Shown: piece by piece, positions 1 to 10,581 of the stretch
Position numbering within the stretch: position 1 is the first letter of the stretch
Layout of the letters: every line of letters begins with the position of its first letter
Assembly: GCA_029959365.1 (NCBI GenBank)
Contig: JASCOA010000004.1
Coordinates: 1-64,000, forward strand
Length of the DNA: 64,000 nucleotides
Direction of reading: 5' to 3'
From: Microbacteriaceae bacterium PS02343
Lineage (GTDB): Bacteria > Actinomycetota > Actinomycetes > Actinomycetales > Microbacteriaceae
Notes under the pieces: generated by a model
The model's input: the letters and a program-made list of their open reading frames with translations, nothing else
Told to the model about the DNA's origin: nothing
Database searches by the model: none
Made by a program: the position numbers and the translations under genes

Positions 1-26
1 GGCGCGAGGACCGTGGTCCTCGCGCC
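1..26 (-). terminator. Hairpin terminator after secA
   Basis: A perfect 12-base inverted repeat (bases 1-12 against 15-26) lies about 20 bases beyond the leftward secA stop codon. The sequence beyond the stem is outside the window, so a U-tract cannot be checked. Its position makes it the likely secA terminator. Confidence 0.6.
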
Positions 27-46
27 CTCCGGCGTTCCTGACGGGA

Positions 47-2845
<2,799 letters not shown>

Positions 2846-2943
2846 CGTGTGTACTCCTGTGTGCTCTCGGACCGGCGCTCTGCTCGCCGTGCTGGCGAGG
2901 TCCCGCGCTCGGGGACGGACCGTGATCAGTCCGTGACGTTAGC

Positions 2944-2949
2944 AGCCTA
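2944..2949 (-). promoter_or_regulatory. Possible secA -10 box TAGGCT
   Basis: TAGGCT on the minus strand, about 100 bases upstream of the secA GTG. The same hexamer occurs before many genes in this window. No convincing -35 element is visible, so this is a weak call. Confidence 0.35.
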
Positions 2950-2955
2950 GTCCGC

Positions 2956-2992
2956 AACACCGCCCCGCGACCGACGGCCACGGGGCGGTGTT
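2956..2992 (-). terminator. Hairpin terminator after hpf
   Basis: AACACCGCCCCG at 2956-2967 pairs perfectly with CGGGGCGGTGTT at 2981-2992 around a 13-base loop. It begins about 35 bases past the leftward hpf stop and precedes the secA leader. There is no long U-tract, which is common for terminators in high-GC actinobacteria. Confidence 0.6.
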
Positions 2993-3026
2993 CGCGCGGG
3001 GCGGAGCGACGGCTCCGCCTCTCCGC

Positions 3027-3713
3027 TCAGGCTCCGGCTGCTCGCGCGGCGCCGACCGCCGCTCCCTGCGTGTCGAGTCCGATCACGCCGTAGTCCCAGC
3101 CCTTGCGTCGGTAGACGACGCTCGGCCGGAGGGTCTCCTGGTCGACGAAGAGGTAGAAGTCGTGCCCGACGAGCTCCATGCGGTAGAGGGCGTCGTCGAC
3201 CGTCATCGGCGCGGCCTCGAAGACCTTCTCGCGGATGACGACGGGGCAGTAGACGTCCTCCTCGTCCTCCGAGTGGGCCTCCGCGACGACCGGGATGGCA
3301 CCCGTGGCCACGCGGCGCAGGGTCTCCGGGTCGGCCGGGGTGATGTCGACGACGTCGAAGCCGCCGCTCGCCGCCTCGCGCAGCGAGGTCGGTCGGTGCT
3401 GGCCGCGGTGCACCTTGCGACGGTCCTTCGCACGTCGCACGCGCTCCACCATCTTGCCGAGCGCCAGGTCGAACGCCGCGTACTTGTCGGACGCGGCGGA
3501 TTCGCTGCGCACGTGCGGTCCGGGACCGACGAGCGTGAGCTCGACCCGATCGTCGCCCGATCCGCCCGCGGGCTTCTCGCTGTGCCGGCTCACCTTGACC
3601 TCGAGGCGGATCGCCTTCTCGGCCAGCTGATCGAGCTTCGTCGACTTCTCGTCGGCGTAGGCGCGGAACCGTTCCGTCAGGTCCACGTTCCGACCCGTGA
3701 TGGTGATGTCCAC
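3027..3713 (-). CDS. hpf: Long-form ribosome hibernation promoting factor
   Basis: Dimerises and silences ribosomes in stationary phase or stress. The 228-residue protein begins MDITITGRNVDLTERF, the start of the S30AE fold (about residues 1-100). A linker follows, then the long-form C-terminal dimerisation domain from about residue 155, containing VYCPVVIREKVF, MELVGHDFYLFVD and VYRRKGWDYGVIGLD. An upstream in-frame extension exists, but I chose the GTG at 3713 because a strong GAGGAGG ribosome site sits five bases before it and the family N-terminus begins there. A perfect hairpin lies in the leader just upstream. It sits between comF and secA as in mycobacteria. Confident. Confidence 0.95.
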   Translation of the reverse strand: MDITITGRNVDLTERFRAYADEKSTKLDQLAEKAIRLEVKVSRHSEKPAGGSGDDRVELTLVGPGPHVRSESAASDKYAAFDLALGKMVERVRRAKDRRKVHRGQHRPTSLREAASGGFDVVDITPADPETLRRVATGAIPVVAEAHSEDEEDVYCPVVIREKVFEAAPMTVDDALYRMELVGHDFYLFVDQETLRPSVVYRRKGWDYGVIGLDTQGAAVGAARAAGA

Positions 3714-3740
3714 GACGACCTCCTCAAACCCCGCGACGTG

Positions 3741-3760
3741 TCGCCCGACCGTTCGGGCGA
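3741..3760 (-). other. Perfect leader hairpin upstream of hpf
   Basis: TCGCCCGA at 3741-3748 and TCGGGCGA at 3753-3760 form a perfect 8-base-pair stem with a CCGT loop. It begins 28 bases upstream of the hpf start codon and just beyond the GAGGAGG ribosome site, and downstream of a TAGGTT box (3788-3793, minus strand) that could be the -10. It would therefore lie in the untranslated leader. Whether it is an attenuator, a stabilising structure or an operator is not known. Confidence 0.5.
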
Positions 3761-3813
3761 GGGATGTCCACGCCTGCAGGTGAACACAACCTAGACCCGG
3801 GGTGACGACCGTG

Positions 3814-4491
3814 TCACCACCTCTCGGGTGCCGAGGTTCTGGGAATCCTCTCCGGGGTCGCGCAGAGAGCCGCTCGGCCGAGCACGGGGATGCCGGCCGA
3901 TTCGAGCGCGGCCGCGGCGGCGGCGAGCGTCGCGCCCGTGGTGACGACGTCGTCGACGAGCAGGACGCCGGTGCGACGCATCCGCCGCCCGGCAGGGAGG
4001 ACGGCGTAGGCGTCGTCGCGAGCCGCGGCGCGACCGGCACGGTCGAGGCTCTTCTGCTGCGCGCCCGCATCCGCTCGCGCTCGCAGCAGGCGGGTCGGCT
4101 GCAACCCGGCACGGCGCAGCAGCAGTTCCACGGGCCGGTAGCCGCGGCGCCGGTCGCCGGCGGCGGATGCGGGCACCGGCACCACCGGCACGGGCGCGTC
4201 CCCGGGCGGCAGGGCGGCGCGCAGGGCGCCGGCGAGCGAGATCGCGAGCGGCCTCGCGAGATCGGTGCGACCGGACTCCTTGAGCGCCAGCAGCGCGGCG
4301 CGCGCGACGCCCTCGTAGGGCTGAGCCGCGTGCACGGCGCCGCCGTGCCGGGGCCGCACGAGCATCGGCTCGGCTGCGTGCAGCGCTCGCGAGCAGTCCC
4401 GGCAGAGCACGGGGCCCTCGACGGCGCAGCCCGCGCAGCGGTCGGGCAGCAGGACGCCGAGCGCCTCGGCGAGCACAGCGGGCAGCGGCAT
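3814..4491 (-). CDS. comF: ComF family phosphoribosyltransferase-like protein
   Basis: 225 residues. The N-terminus carries two CxxC pairs (Cys19/Cys22 and Cys30/Cys33), the zinc-finger-like part of ComF/GntX proteins. The C-terminal half is a type I phosphoribosyltransferase fold with the PRPP loop VLLVDDVVTTGATL at about residues 176-189. ComF proteins assist DNA uptake or processing in naturally competent bacteria; in most actinobacteria the substrate and role are unknown. The ATG at 4491 gives normal family length. It lies between lpqB and hpf in the same direction, matching the mycobacterial order. Family is certain; a role in competence is not shown here. Confidence 0.9.
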   Translation of the reverse strand: MPLPAVLAEALGVLLPDRCAGCAVEGPVLCRDCSRALHAAEPMLVRPRHGGAVHAAQPYEGVARAALLALKESGRTDLARPLAISLAGALRAALPPGDAPVPVVPVPASAAGDRRRGYRPVELLLRRAGLQPTRLLRARADAGAQQKSLDRAGRAAARDDAYAVLPAGRRMRRTGVLLVDDVVTTGATLAAAAAALESAGIPVLGRAALCATPERIPRTSAPERW

Positions 4492-4599
4492 GACCGCAGT
4501 CTGCGCCCGCCGCGGTGCGGCCGACGCTGCGCGGCGACCGCGGTGGAGCCAGGCCCGCTGTGGAGGGGCGCTGCCCCTGCGCGTCGCAGGGACCGGGTC

Positions 4600-6300
4600 T
4601 CAGAGCTGGCGGCCGAGGAAGACGACGCCGGTGGTGCCGCTGCGCCATCCTGTGCCGGAGGACCGGGGCTGCAGCACGGTGCCGTCGGCGTCGAGCACGC
4701 GCAGGCGGTCGAGGTCGCCGGCGCCCATGATCTGCACGCCGTCGCCGGGCCTGCCGAGGTCGACCGAGCGTCCGCCGACCTGGTGACTGGTCACGAGCGT
4801 CTCGCCGTCGCGCTCCGCGAGCACGGCGAGGTTCGCATCGTCGATCCAGGTCGCGCCCGCTGCCGCCTGCGCGTCGAGCTGCACCTCGATCGGCGCCCCG
4901 AGGCCGGTCGGGGCCCCGTCATCGCGCAGGATCGCGGCGACGAGCAGCCGGGGCTCCCCCGCGTCGTCGACGAGCAGCGCCAGGCGGGTGCCGTCGCGGG
5001 AGACCTCGAGATCGGTCAGGCGCAGGCCGGCGGGCAGCGCGCTCGCGAGCGGGTAGCCGGCGCCCTGCTGATCGTGCACGGCGAGCTGCGCGTCGTTCGC
5101 GACGCCGGACCACACGTAGCCTGCGGGATCGAGGTCGGGCGCGATCTGCCCGGCCCGCACGTCGACGAGCGACGAGGCCGCGTCGCGGCGCAGCACCGCG
5201 GCGCCACCCGGGGTCAGGGCAGCTGCCGCCGCCTGCGTGCGGCCCAACGTGAAGCTGGTGGCGCCGAGCTCGATCGCCTGCGCGCTCAGACCCTGCAGCC
5301 CGGTGATCTCGCCCGAGGACGAGAAGCCGAGCTCGTCGGCCGTGCGCACGAGCGAGCGGGTGTCGGCGGCGCTCGGGGCGCGGACCGCGCTGCCGTCGCC
5401 GTCGTCCGTGATCGTCACAGGCTGCTGATCGACGGTGATCGCCACCTGCGTGACCCCCGGTGTCGACTGCGACAGGCTCGCGACGAGCTGCTGGCGCATG
5501 CGCAGCAGCTGGCCGCTGCTCGCCGCGAGCGCCTCCGTGCTGAGATCGACCGCGGCCACGCCGTCCGAGACCGGCACGGCGCCGACGGGTGACAGGCTCG
5601 TGCCCTCCGGGAAGGCCGAGAGCACGGCGCCGCGCAGCCACGCCGCGGGCCCCGCGAGCAGTGCGGAGACGATGCGGGTGCTGCCGCTGCCACCGCCGTC
5701 GCGCAACGGGAACCAGCGCACGTCGGGTACCAGGTAGTCGTAGCCGGGGTCGAAGAAGTAGAGCGTGCGAGCGGCGAAGAGCGACTGGAAGCTGCTTCCG
5801 TCGAGCACGATGCCCGACGGCGGCTCGGCGATCCGCCATTCGCCGTCGACCTGGGTGAAGCGGTAGTAGAGCGAGGTCGCCTCGGCCGTCTCCGACTCGG
5901 TGTAGACACCGGTCGCATCGACCTCCGAGGCGACGCGCACCGTGTACTGCAGCGCGGCTTCGTCGACGCGGCTGACGGTCGGCGAGGCGGTGTCGAGGAT
6001 GAGCACCGAGGCTCGCGGGTCCCAGTCGCCCGCCGCATCCTCCGTGAGGAACTCGCGGGCGGTGGCGTAGTCGTCCTGGGAGCCGGTCGCGGCCGCCACG
6101 AAGCCGCGCAGGATCGCCTCCTGGTCGGCCCCGGCGACCGGACCGTTCGGGATGAACTGCTGCTCGGTCTGGTCGCCGGCCTCGATGGGCGGGCCGTTCT
6201 CGACGGGGCCGGAGTCGGGGATGGCCGCGCAGCCCGTCGCCAGGAGGGCGACGAGGGCGAGCAGCGCGGCGAGGCGCCGGGGGCGGTCAGCGGCGCGCAT
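4600..6300 (-). CDS. lpqB: Lipoprotein LpqB, MtrB accessory protein
   Basis: Membrane-anchored lipoprotein that in mycobacteria interacts with the sensor MtrB and modulates MtrA signalling. 566 residues from the ATG at 6300. A basic n-region and hydrophobic stretch lead to the lipobox LATGC with lipidated Cys24, followed by AAIPDSGPVENG. Next come a GerMN-type region (about residues 180-310) and a C-terminal beta-propeller typical of LpqB. A longer in-frame start at 6351 was rejected because it would bury the signal peptide and lie inside mtrB. The first 14 bases overlap the end of mtrB, so the two are translationally coupled. Confident. Confidence 0.95.
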   Translation of the reverse strand: MRAADRPRRLAALLALVALLATGCAAIPDSGPVENGPPIEAGDQTEQQFIPNGPVAGADQEAILRGFVAAATGSQDDYATAREFLTEDAAGDWDPRASVLILDTASPTVSRVDEAALQYTVRVASEVDATGVYTESETAEATSLYYRFTQVDGEWRIAEPPSGIVLDGSSFQSLFAARTLYFFDPGYDYLVPDVRWFPLRDGGGSGSTRIVSALLAGPAAWLRGAVLSAFPEGTSLSPVGAVPVSDGVAAVDLSTEALAASSGQLLRMRQQLVASLSQSTPGVTQVAITVDQQPVTITDDGDGSAVRAPSAADTRSLVRTADELGFSSSGEITGLQGLSAQAIELGATSFTLGRTQAAAAALTPGGAAVLRRDAASSLVDVRAGQIAPDLDPAGYVWSGVANDAQLAVHDQQGAGYPLASALPAGLRLTDLEVSRDGTRLALLVDDAGEPRLLVAAILRDDGAPTGLGAPIEVQLDAQAAAGATWIDDANLAVLAERDGETLVTSHQVGGRSVDLGRPGDGVQIMGAGDLDRLRVLDADGTVLQPRSSGTGWRSGTTGVVFLGRQL

Positions 6301-7951
6301 CGCCGGCACCCCCCATCCGCTCGTCCCGCTGATCGACGGGGAGCAGCTCATCGAGCACCTCGGCCGGCGGCAGCTCCACCGGCGAGAGGCGGATGGGCAC
6401 GCGGCGGTCGCGGGGCAGGGTGAGCCGGAAGCAGCTGCCCCCGCCGGGCTCCGACCAGACGTCGAGCCGGCCGTCGTGCAGGTTCGCGTCCTCGAGCGAG
6501 ATGGCCAGACCGAGTCCCGTGCCGCCGATCGAGCGCCGCCTCGAGGGGTCCGCGCGCCAGAAGCGGTCGAAGACCCGGCCTATCTGCTCCGACGTCATGC
6601 CGATGCCGTAGTCGCGCACGGCGATGGCCACGGCGGTCTGGTTGCTGTCGACGGTCACCACGATCGGGCGCCCCTCCCCGTGCTCGATGGCGTTGCCCAG
6701 CAGATTGCGCAGGATGCGGCGGATGCGGCGGCCGTCGACCTCCACGTCCATGTGCCCGCCGGGTGCGACGAGCCGCAGCTCGCTGCCGACCCCGTCGGCC
6801 AGCGGCTGCACCGTCTCGATGGACTCCTCGGTGAGGTTGGCGAGGTTCGTCGGCTCGGTCTCGAGCTCCACGGCGCGCGCGTCGAAGCGCGAGATCTCGA
6901 GCAGATCGGCGAGCAGCAGCTCGAAGCGCTCGATCTGGGTCTTGAGCAGCTCGGCCGTGCGCGCGGTGGCCGGCGGGTAGTCCTCGCGCTGGTCGTAGAG
7001 CACGTCGCCGGCGAGGCGGATGGTCGTGAGGGGCGTGCGCAGCTCGTGCGAGACGTCCGAGACGAAGCGCTGCTGCACCCGGGAGAGGTCGGCGAGCTGC
7101 GTGATCTGGCTCTGCAGGCTGTCCGCCATCCGGTTGAAGGATCGCGCCAGCGTCGAGAGCACGTCCTCGCCGCGCTCGGGCAGCCGCTCCTCGAGCTCGC
7201 CCGCGGCGAGCTTCTCGCTGGTGCGGGCCGCCTCGCGCACCGGCCCGACCACGGTGCGGGTGACGACGTAGACGACGCCGCCGATGAGCGCGATGAGCGC
7301 GATGCTGCCGACGAAGAGGATCTGCAGCAGGAAGTCGAGGGTGCGCTGCGTCTCGCCCAGGTCGTAGACGAGGTACAGCTCGTACTGGCCGGCGGTCGGC
7401 ACCTGCAGCGAGGCGCCGACGACGAGGCCCGGCACGGTGCCCTCGGCGGGGTCGGGGGTCGATTCGTCCTGCAGCTCGAGGCGCACGGGCTGCAGCGAGA
7501 GCTGACCCGTGTCGGTGCGCACGGCCTCGCGGAGATCCTCCGAGACGAGCTGCTGCGGGAAGTCGCTGGTGGTCGTGTCCTGCAGGGTGGTCGGGGTCTC
7601 CTGGCCGGGCGCCCGCCGGATCGCGATGTCCTGCGCGGTCGACGCCGAGCCGATGCTCGGCAGCAGGCTGTTCTGCAGCACGTTCAGGCCGTCCGGCCCC
7701 TCGCCGACCGTCGTGGCCGCCTCGTCGAGCACGCTCTGCCCCTGCAGCACCGCACGCGCCGCCTCGGCGAGGATCTGCGTGCGCCGCGTCTCGTAGAGCT
7801 GGCCTCCGATGCTCATCGCCATCGTGCCGCCGATAATGCCGATCGCGACGCTGGAGAGCACGACCGTGAGCGCGATGGTGCGCAGCTGCAGCGACCGCCT
7901 CCAGACGCGTCGAGCTCGGCGCAGCGCGAGGCGCCAGCTCAGCCAGGGCAT
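6287..7951 (-). CDS. mtrB: Sensor histidine kinase MtrB
   Basis: Membrane histidine kinase of the MtrAB two-component system, which controls cell-wall remodelling, division and osmotic response in actinobacteria. 554 residues: membrane segment at about 27-50, an extracytoplasmic domain of about 150 residues, second membrane segment at about 207-231, HAMP domain, then the phosphorylation site SDVSHELRTPL with His302. The HATPase domain follows, with N-box LRNLLGNAIEHGEG, F-box DRFWRADPSRRR and G-box GGTGLGLAISLEDANLHDGR cut here for length. It starts 10 bases after the mtrA stop and overlaps lpqB by 14 bases, so mtrA-mtrB-lpqB form one operon. Confidence 0.97.
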   Translation of the reverse strand: MPWLSWRLALRRARRVWRRSLQLRTIALTVVLSSVAIGIIGGTMAMSIGGQLYETRRTQILAEAARAVLQGQSVLDEAATTVGEGPDGLNVLQNSLLPSIGSASTAQDIAIRRAPGQETPTTLQDTTTSDFPQQLVSEDLREAVRTDTGQLSLQPVRLELQDESTPDPAEGTVPGLVVGASLQVPTAGQYELYLVYDLGETQRTLDFLLQILFVGSIALIALIGGVVYVVTRTVVGPVREAARTSEKLAAGELEERLPERGEDVLSTLARSFNRMADSLQSQITQLADLSRVQQRFVSDVSHELRTPLTTIRLAGDVLYDQREDYPPATARTAELLKTQIERFELLLADLLEISRFDARAVELETEPTNLANLTEESIETVQPLADGVGSELRLVAPGGHMDVEVDGRRIRRILRNLLGNAIEHGEGRPIVVTVDSNQTAVAIAVRDYGIGMTSEQIGRVFDRFWRADPSRRRSIGGTGLGLAISLEDANLHDGRLDVWSEPGGGSCFRLTLPRDRRVPIRLSPVELPPAEVLDELLPVDQRDERMGGAGDARR

Positions 7952-7961
7952 CGGGTGGCGA

Positions 7962-8642
7962 TCAGGCGCCGCCGGCGCGGTAGCCGACGCCGCGCACGGT
8001 GGTGACGATGCGCGGGTTGTCCGGGTCGAGCTCGACTTTGGCGCGCAGCCGCTGCACGTGCACGTTCACGAGCCGGGTGTCGGCCTTGTAGTGGTAGCCC
8101 CAGACCTGCTCGAGCAGCATCTCGCGGGTGAAGACCTGCTCGGGCTTCTCGGCGAGCGCCAGCAGCAGGTCGAACTCGAGCGGGGTGAGCCCGATGATCG
8201 CGTCACCGCGGCGCACCTCGTGACCGGCCACGTCGAGCACGAGATCGCCGACCTCGATGCGGGTGACGGAGGAGCTCGCCGGACGCAGGCGGGTGCGGAT
8301 GCGCGCCACCAGCTCCTTCGGGTTGAACGGCTTGACGACGTAGTCGTCCGCGCCGCTCTCGAGCCCGCGCACCACGTCGGCGGTGTCGCCCTTCGCGGTG
8401 AGCATGATGACGGGCGTGCCCGACTCGGAGCGGATCGCCTCGCAGACCTGGATGCCGTCGAGCCCCGGCAGCATGAGATCGAGCAGCACCAGGTCGGGAT
8501 CGACCGAGCGGAAGGCGTCGAGCGCGAGCGCCCCGTCGGCGCAGAAGGACGGTTCGAAGCCCTCGCCCCGCAGGACGATGCCGATCATCTCGGCGAGGGC
8601 GGGATCGTCGTCGACGACGAGGATGCGAGCGGTCTGGTTCAT
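7962..8642 (-). CDS. mtrA: Response regulator MtrA
   Basis: OmpR/PhoB-type DNA-binding response regulator, partner of MtrB. 226 residues from the ATG at 8642: receiver domain with acidic pocket DDD at 11-13, phosphoacceptor Asp55 in LLDLMLPG and the conserved MLTAKGD; the C-terminal winged helix contains LTPLEFDLLLALAEKPEQVF and ADTRLVNVHVQRLRAKVE. A GTG ten codons upstream is in frame but overlaps the likely -10 element TACAGT (8671-8676, minus strand), and family members begin at the shorter start. It is divergent from the membrane-protein module that starts at 8763. Very close to mycobacterial MtrA throughout. Confidence 0.97.
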   Translation of the reverse strand: MNQTARILVVDDDPALAEMIGIVLRGEGFEPSFCADGALALDAFRSVDPDLVLLDLMLPGLDGIQVCEAIRSESGTPVIMLTAKGDTADVVRGLESGADDYVVKPFNPKELVARIRTRLRPASSSVTRIEVGDLVLDVAGHEVRRGDAIIGLTPLEFDLLLALAEKPEQVFTREMLLEQVWGYHYKADTRLVNVHVQRLRAKVELDPDNPRIVTTVRGVGYRAGGA

Positions 8643-8670
8643 GGGATCCGTTTCGAGTCCGGTGCCGATC

Positions 8671-8676
8671 ACTGTA
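8671..8676 (-). promoter_or_regulatory. Probable mtrA -10 box TACAGT
   Basis: TACAGT on the minus strand, 28 bases before the mtrA ATG, would give a leader of about 22 bases. No good -35 element is visible. Confidence 0.4.
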
Positions 8677-8762
8677 GCCGAGGCCTAACAGGCCGCGCGC
8701 AGTCCCGGGCGCCGCCGCTGTGCCAGCATGGTCTGACCGACGATGCGAGGGGGAACCGCAGG

Positions 8763-9953
8763 GTGAGCGATCCGACGCAGTGGCAGTCTCCGGCCGGGAG
8801 CGGATGGGCCCCGCCCGCCGCGCCGAGCGGCTGGGCTCCCCCGCAGGGCGAGCGGCCCGCACCGCAGTACGGGCAGTACGCCCCGCAGCCCGCGCCCGGG
8901 AACGGCGGCTGGACGCCGCCGCCGAAGCCGGGCCTGATCCCGCTGCGTCCGCTCGACATCGGCACCCTGCTCGGCGCCTCGTTCCAGGTGCTGCGCCGCA
9001 ACCCGAAGCCGATGTTCGGCTTCACCGTGCTGCTGACCGGGCTCACCTCGCTGGTGGGCATCGCGGTGACCGGCGTCGTCACGTTCTTCGCGGTCGGCCG
9101 CATCGAGAACGCTCCCGCCGACGAGCTCGACCTCATCCTCGCCGGCTCGATCGGGTCGATCGTGCTCTCCGCCCTCGTGCCGATGGTGCTCTCGACGCTG
9201 GCGTTCGCGATCCTGCAGGGCGTCGTCACGCTCGAGGTCGCCCGGGGCTCGCTCGGGGAGAAGAACCGCCTTCCGCAGCTCTGGCGACTCGCCAAGGGGC
9301 GCGTCGGCGCCCTGGTCGGCTGGAGCGCGCTGCTGCTGCTCGCCGGGCTGCTCGGGATCGGCGCCGTCGCCGGCGTCATCGCGCTCGGCGCGGTGCTCGG
9401 CGGCGCGATCGGCACCGCGATCGGCATCGGCATCGCGCTGCTGCTCGGCGTCGGCATGCTCGTGCTCGCCGCGTGGATCGGCACGAAGCTCAGCTTCGTG
9501 CCGAGCGCGCTCATGCTCGAGCGCCGAACGCTCCGCGACGCGGTCCGCCGGTCCTGGTCGCTGACGACCGGGGCGTTCTGGCGGATCCTCGGCGTGCAGC
9601 TGCTCGTCACGGTCATCGTGCAGACGGCGGTGTCGATCATCACGACGCCGCTCTCGCTGGTGGCGAGCATCGCCCCTGCGCTCATCGCCCCGAACGGCGA
9701 GGTCGGTACCGGGCTGATCGTCGTCGGGGTGGTCTACGTGCTCAGCGTCGTGCTCACCATCATCGCCTCGTCGATCGCCTACGTCATGCAGTGCTCGGTG
9801 GTGGCGCTGCTCTTCATCGACCGGCGCATGCGCGTCGAGGGCCTCGACCTCGTGCTGCAGCGCTACGTCGACGCGCGCGCGGCGGGACGCGAGGCCGAGG
9901 ACCCCTTCGGCGCACCCGCCGAACCGGCCGGGCCCGGATCGTCGTGGGCTTGA
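8763..9953 (+). CDS. Multi-pass membrane protein with Pro/Gln-rich N-terminus
   Basis: 396 residues from a GTG start. The first 60 or so residues are a disordered cytoplasmic tail rich in Pro, Gly, Gln and Trp (repeated SGWAPP and GQYAPQ). The rest has about six hydrophobic segments, resembling proteins annotated as glycerophosphoryl diester phosphodiesterase membrane-domain or DUF7847. No catalytic motif is visible. It is the first gene of a rightward set with DUF4129, DUF4350, MoxR and DUF58 genes, which has a counterpart in mycobacteria (the Rv3689-Rv3695 region). The longer open frame upstream runs antisense through mtrA and was rejected. Function unknown; a role in envelope homeostasis is inferred only from the neighbours. 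Confidence 0.8.
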   Translation: MSDPTQWQSPAGSGWAPPAAPSGWAPPQGERPAPQYGQYAPQPAPGNGGWTPPPKPGLIPLRPLDIGTLLGASFQVLRRNPKPMFGFTVLLTGLTSLVGIAVTGVVTFFAVGRIENAPADELDLILAGSIGSIVLSALVPMVLSTLAFAILQGVVTLEVARGSLGEKNRLPQLWRLAKGRVGALVGWSALLLLAGLLGIGAVAGVIALGAVLGGAIGTAIGIGIALLLGVGMLVLAAWIGTKLSFVPSALMLERRTLRDAVRRSWSLTTGAFWRILGVQLLVTVIVQTAVSIITTPLSLVASIAPALIAPNGEVGTGLIVVGVVYVLSVVLTIIASSIAYVMQCSVVALLFIDRRMRVEGLDLVLQRYVDARAAGREAEDPFGAPAEPAGPGSSWA

Positions 9954-9957
9954 TCGG

Positions 9958-10581
9958 GTGAGCGCCGCGTTCGAGCCCTCCGCGGAGGAGGCGCGCCGCC
10001 TGCTGCGCGAGGAGCTCAGCGACCGCGTGTACCGCGAGGCCGAGCCGAACTGGTTCGACCGCCTGGTCTCCGGATTCCTCGAGTGGCTCGGCTCGCTCGC
10101 CGTGGGCGACGGCGCCGCCCCCGCCGCAGTGCTCGGTCTGCTGCTGGTGCTGGTCGTCGGTGCCGTGATCGCCGCGATCCTGATCTTCGGCCTCCCCCGG
10201 CTGCGCCGTCGCCGCCCGCCGCTCGACTCCCTCTTCGGCGAGGACGACGATCGCAGCGCCGCCGAGCTGCGCGCCGCCGCTGAGAGCGCTGCGTCGCGCG
10301 GCGACTTCACCGCGGCCGTGCTCGACGGCTTCCGCGCCCTGGCCCGAGGCCTGGACGAGCGCGGTCTGCTGCTCGTGAGCCCGGGCACGACCGCTCACGC
10401 CGTGGCTGAGGGCTCCGTCACCGTCCTGCCCGGGGCTCGGGCCGAGCTCGAGCGCGCCGCCGGCGACTTCGACCGAGCCCGCTACCTGGGGCTCGGCGGC
10501 GACGAGGCCGCCTGGCATCGCATCCGCGACCTGGACGAGCGGATGCGCGCTGCGCGCACGCCGGCGGGGAGCCCCGCGTGA
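9958..10581 (+). CDS. DUF4129 domain-containing membrane protein
   Basis: 207 residues, GTG start four bases after the previous stop. A 50-residue N-terminal region contains ARRLLREELSDRVYREAEPNWFDR cut to its core RRLLREELSD and EPNWFDRL; one strong membrane segment spans about 56-83, followed by a basic anchor RLRRRR. The cytoplasmic DUF4129 domain has LDGFRALARGLDERGLL and GTTAHAVA. It overlaps the next gene by GTGA, so translation is coupled. DUF4129 proteins occur next to MoxR/DUF58 genes and are sometimes fused to transglutaminase-like domains, absent here. Molecular role unknown. Confidence 0.85.
   Translation: MSAAFEPSAEEARRLLREELSDRVYREAEPNWFDRLVSGFLEWLGSLAVGDGAAPAAVLGLLLVLVVGAVIAAILIFGLPRLRRRRPPLDSLFGEDDDRSAAELRAAAESAASRGDFTAAVLDGFRALARGLDERGLLLVSPGTTAHAVAEGSVTVLPGARAELERAAGDFDRARYLGLGGDEAAWHRIRDLDERMRAARTPAGSPA

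Noticed and set aside
8643-8672. Ten-codon longer MtrA start (GTG at 8672)
   Set aside because: It would overlap the likely TACAGT -10 box and extends beyond the family N-terminus; the ATG at 8642 is preferred.
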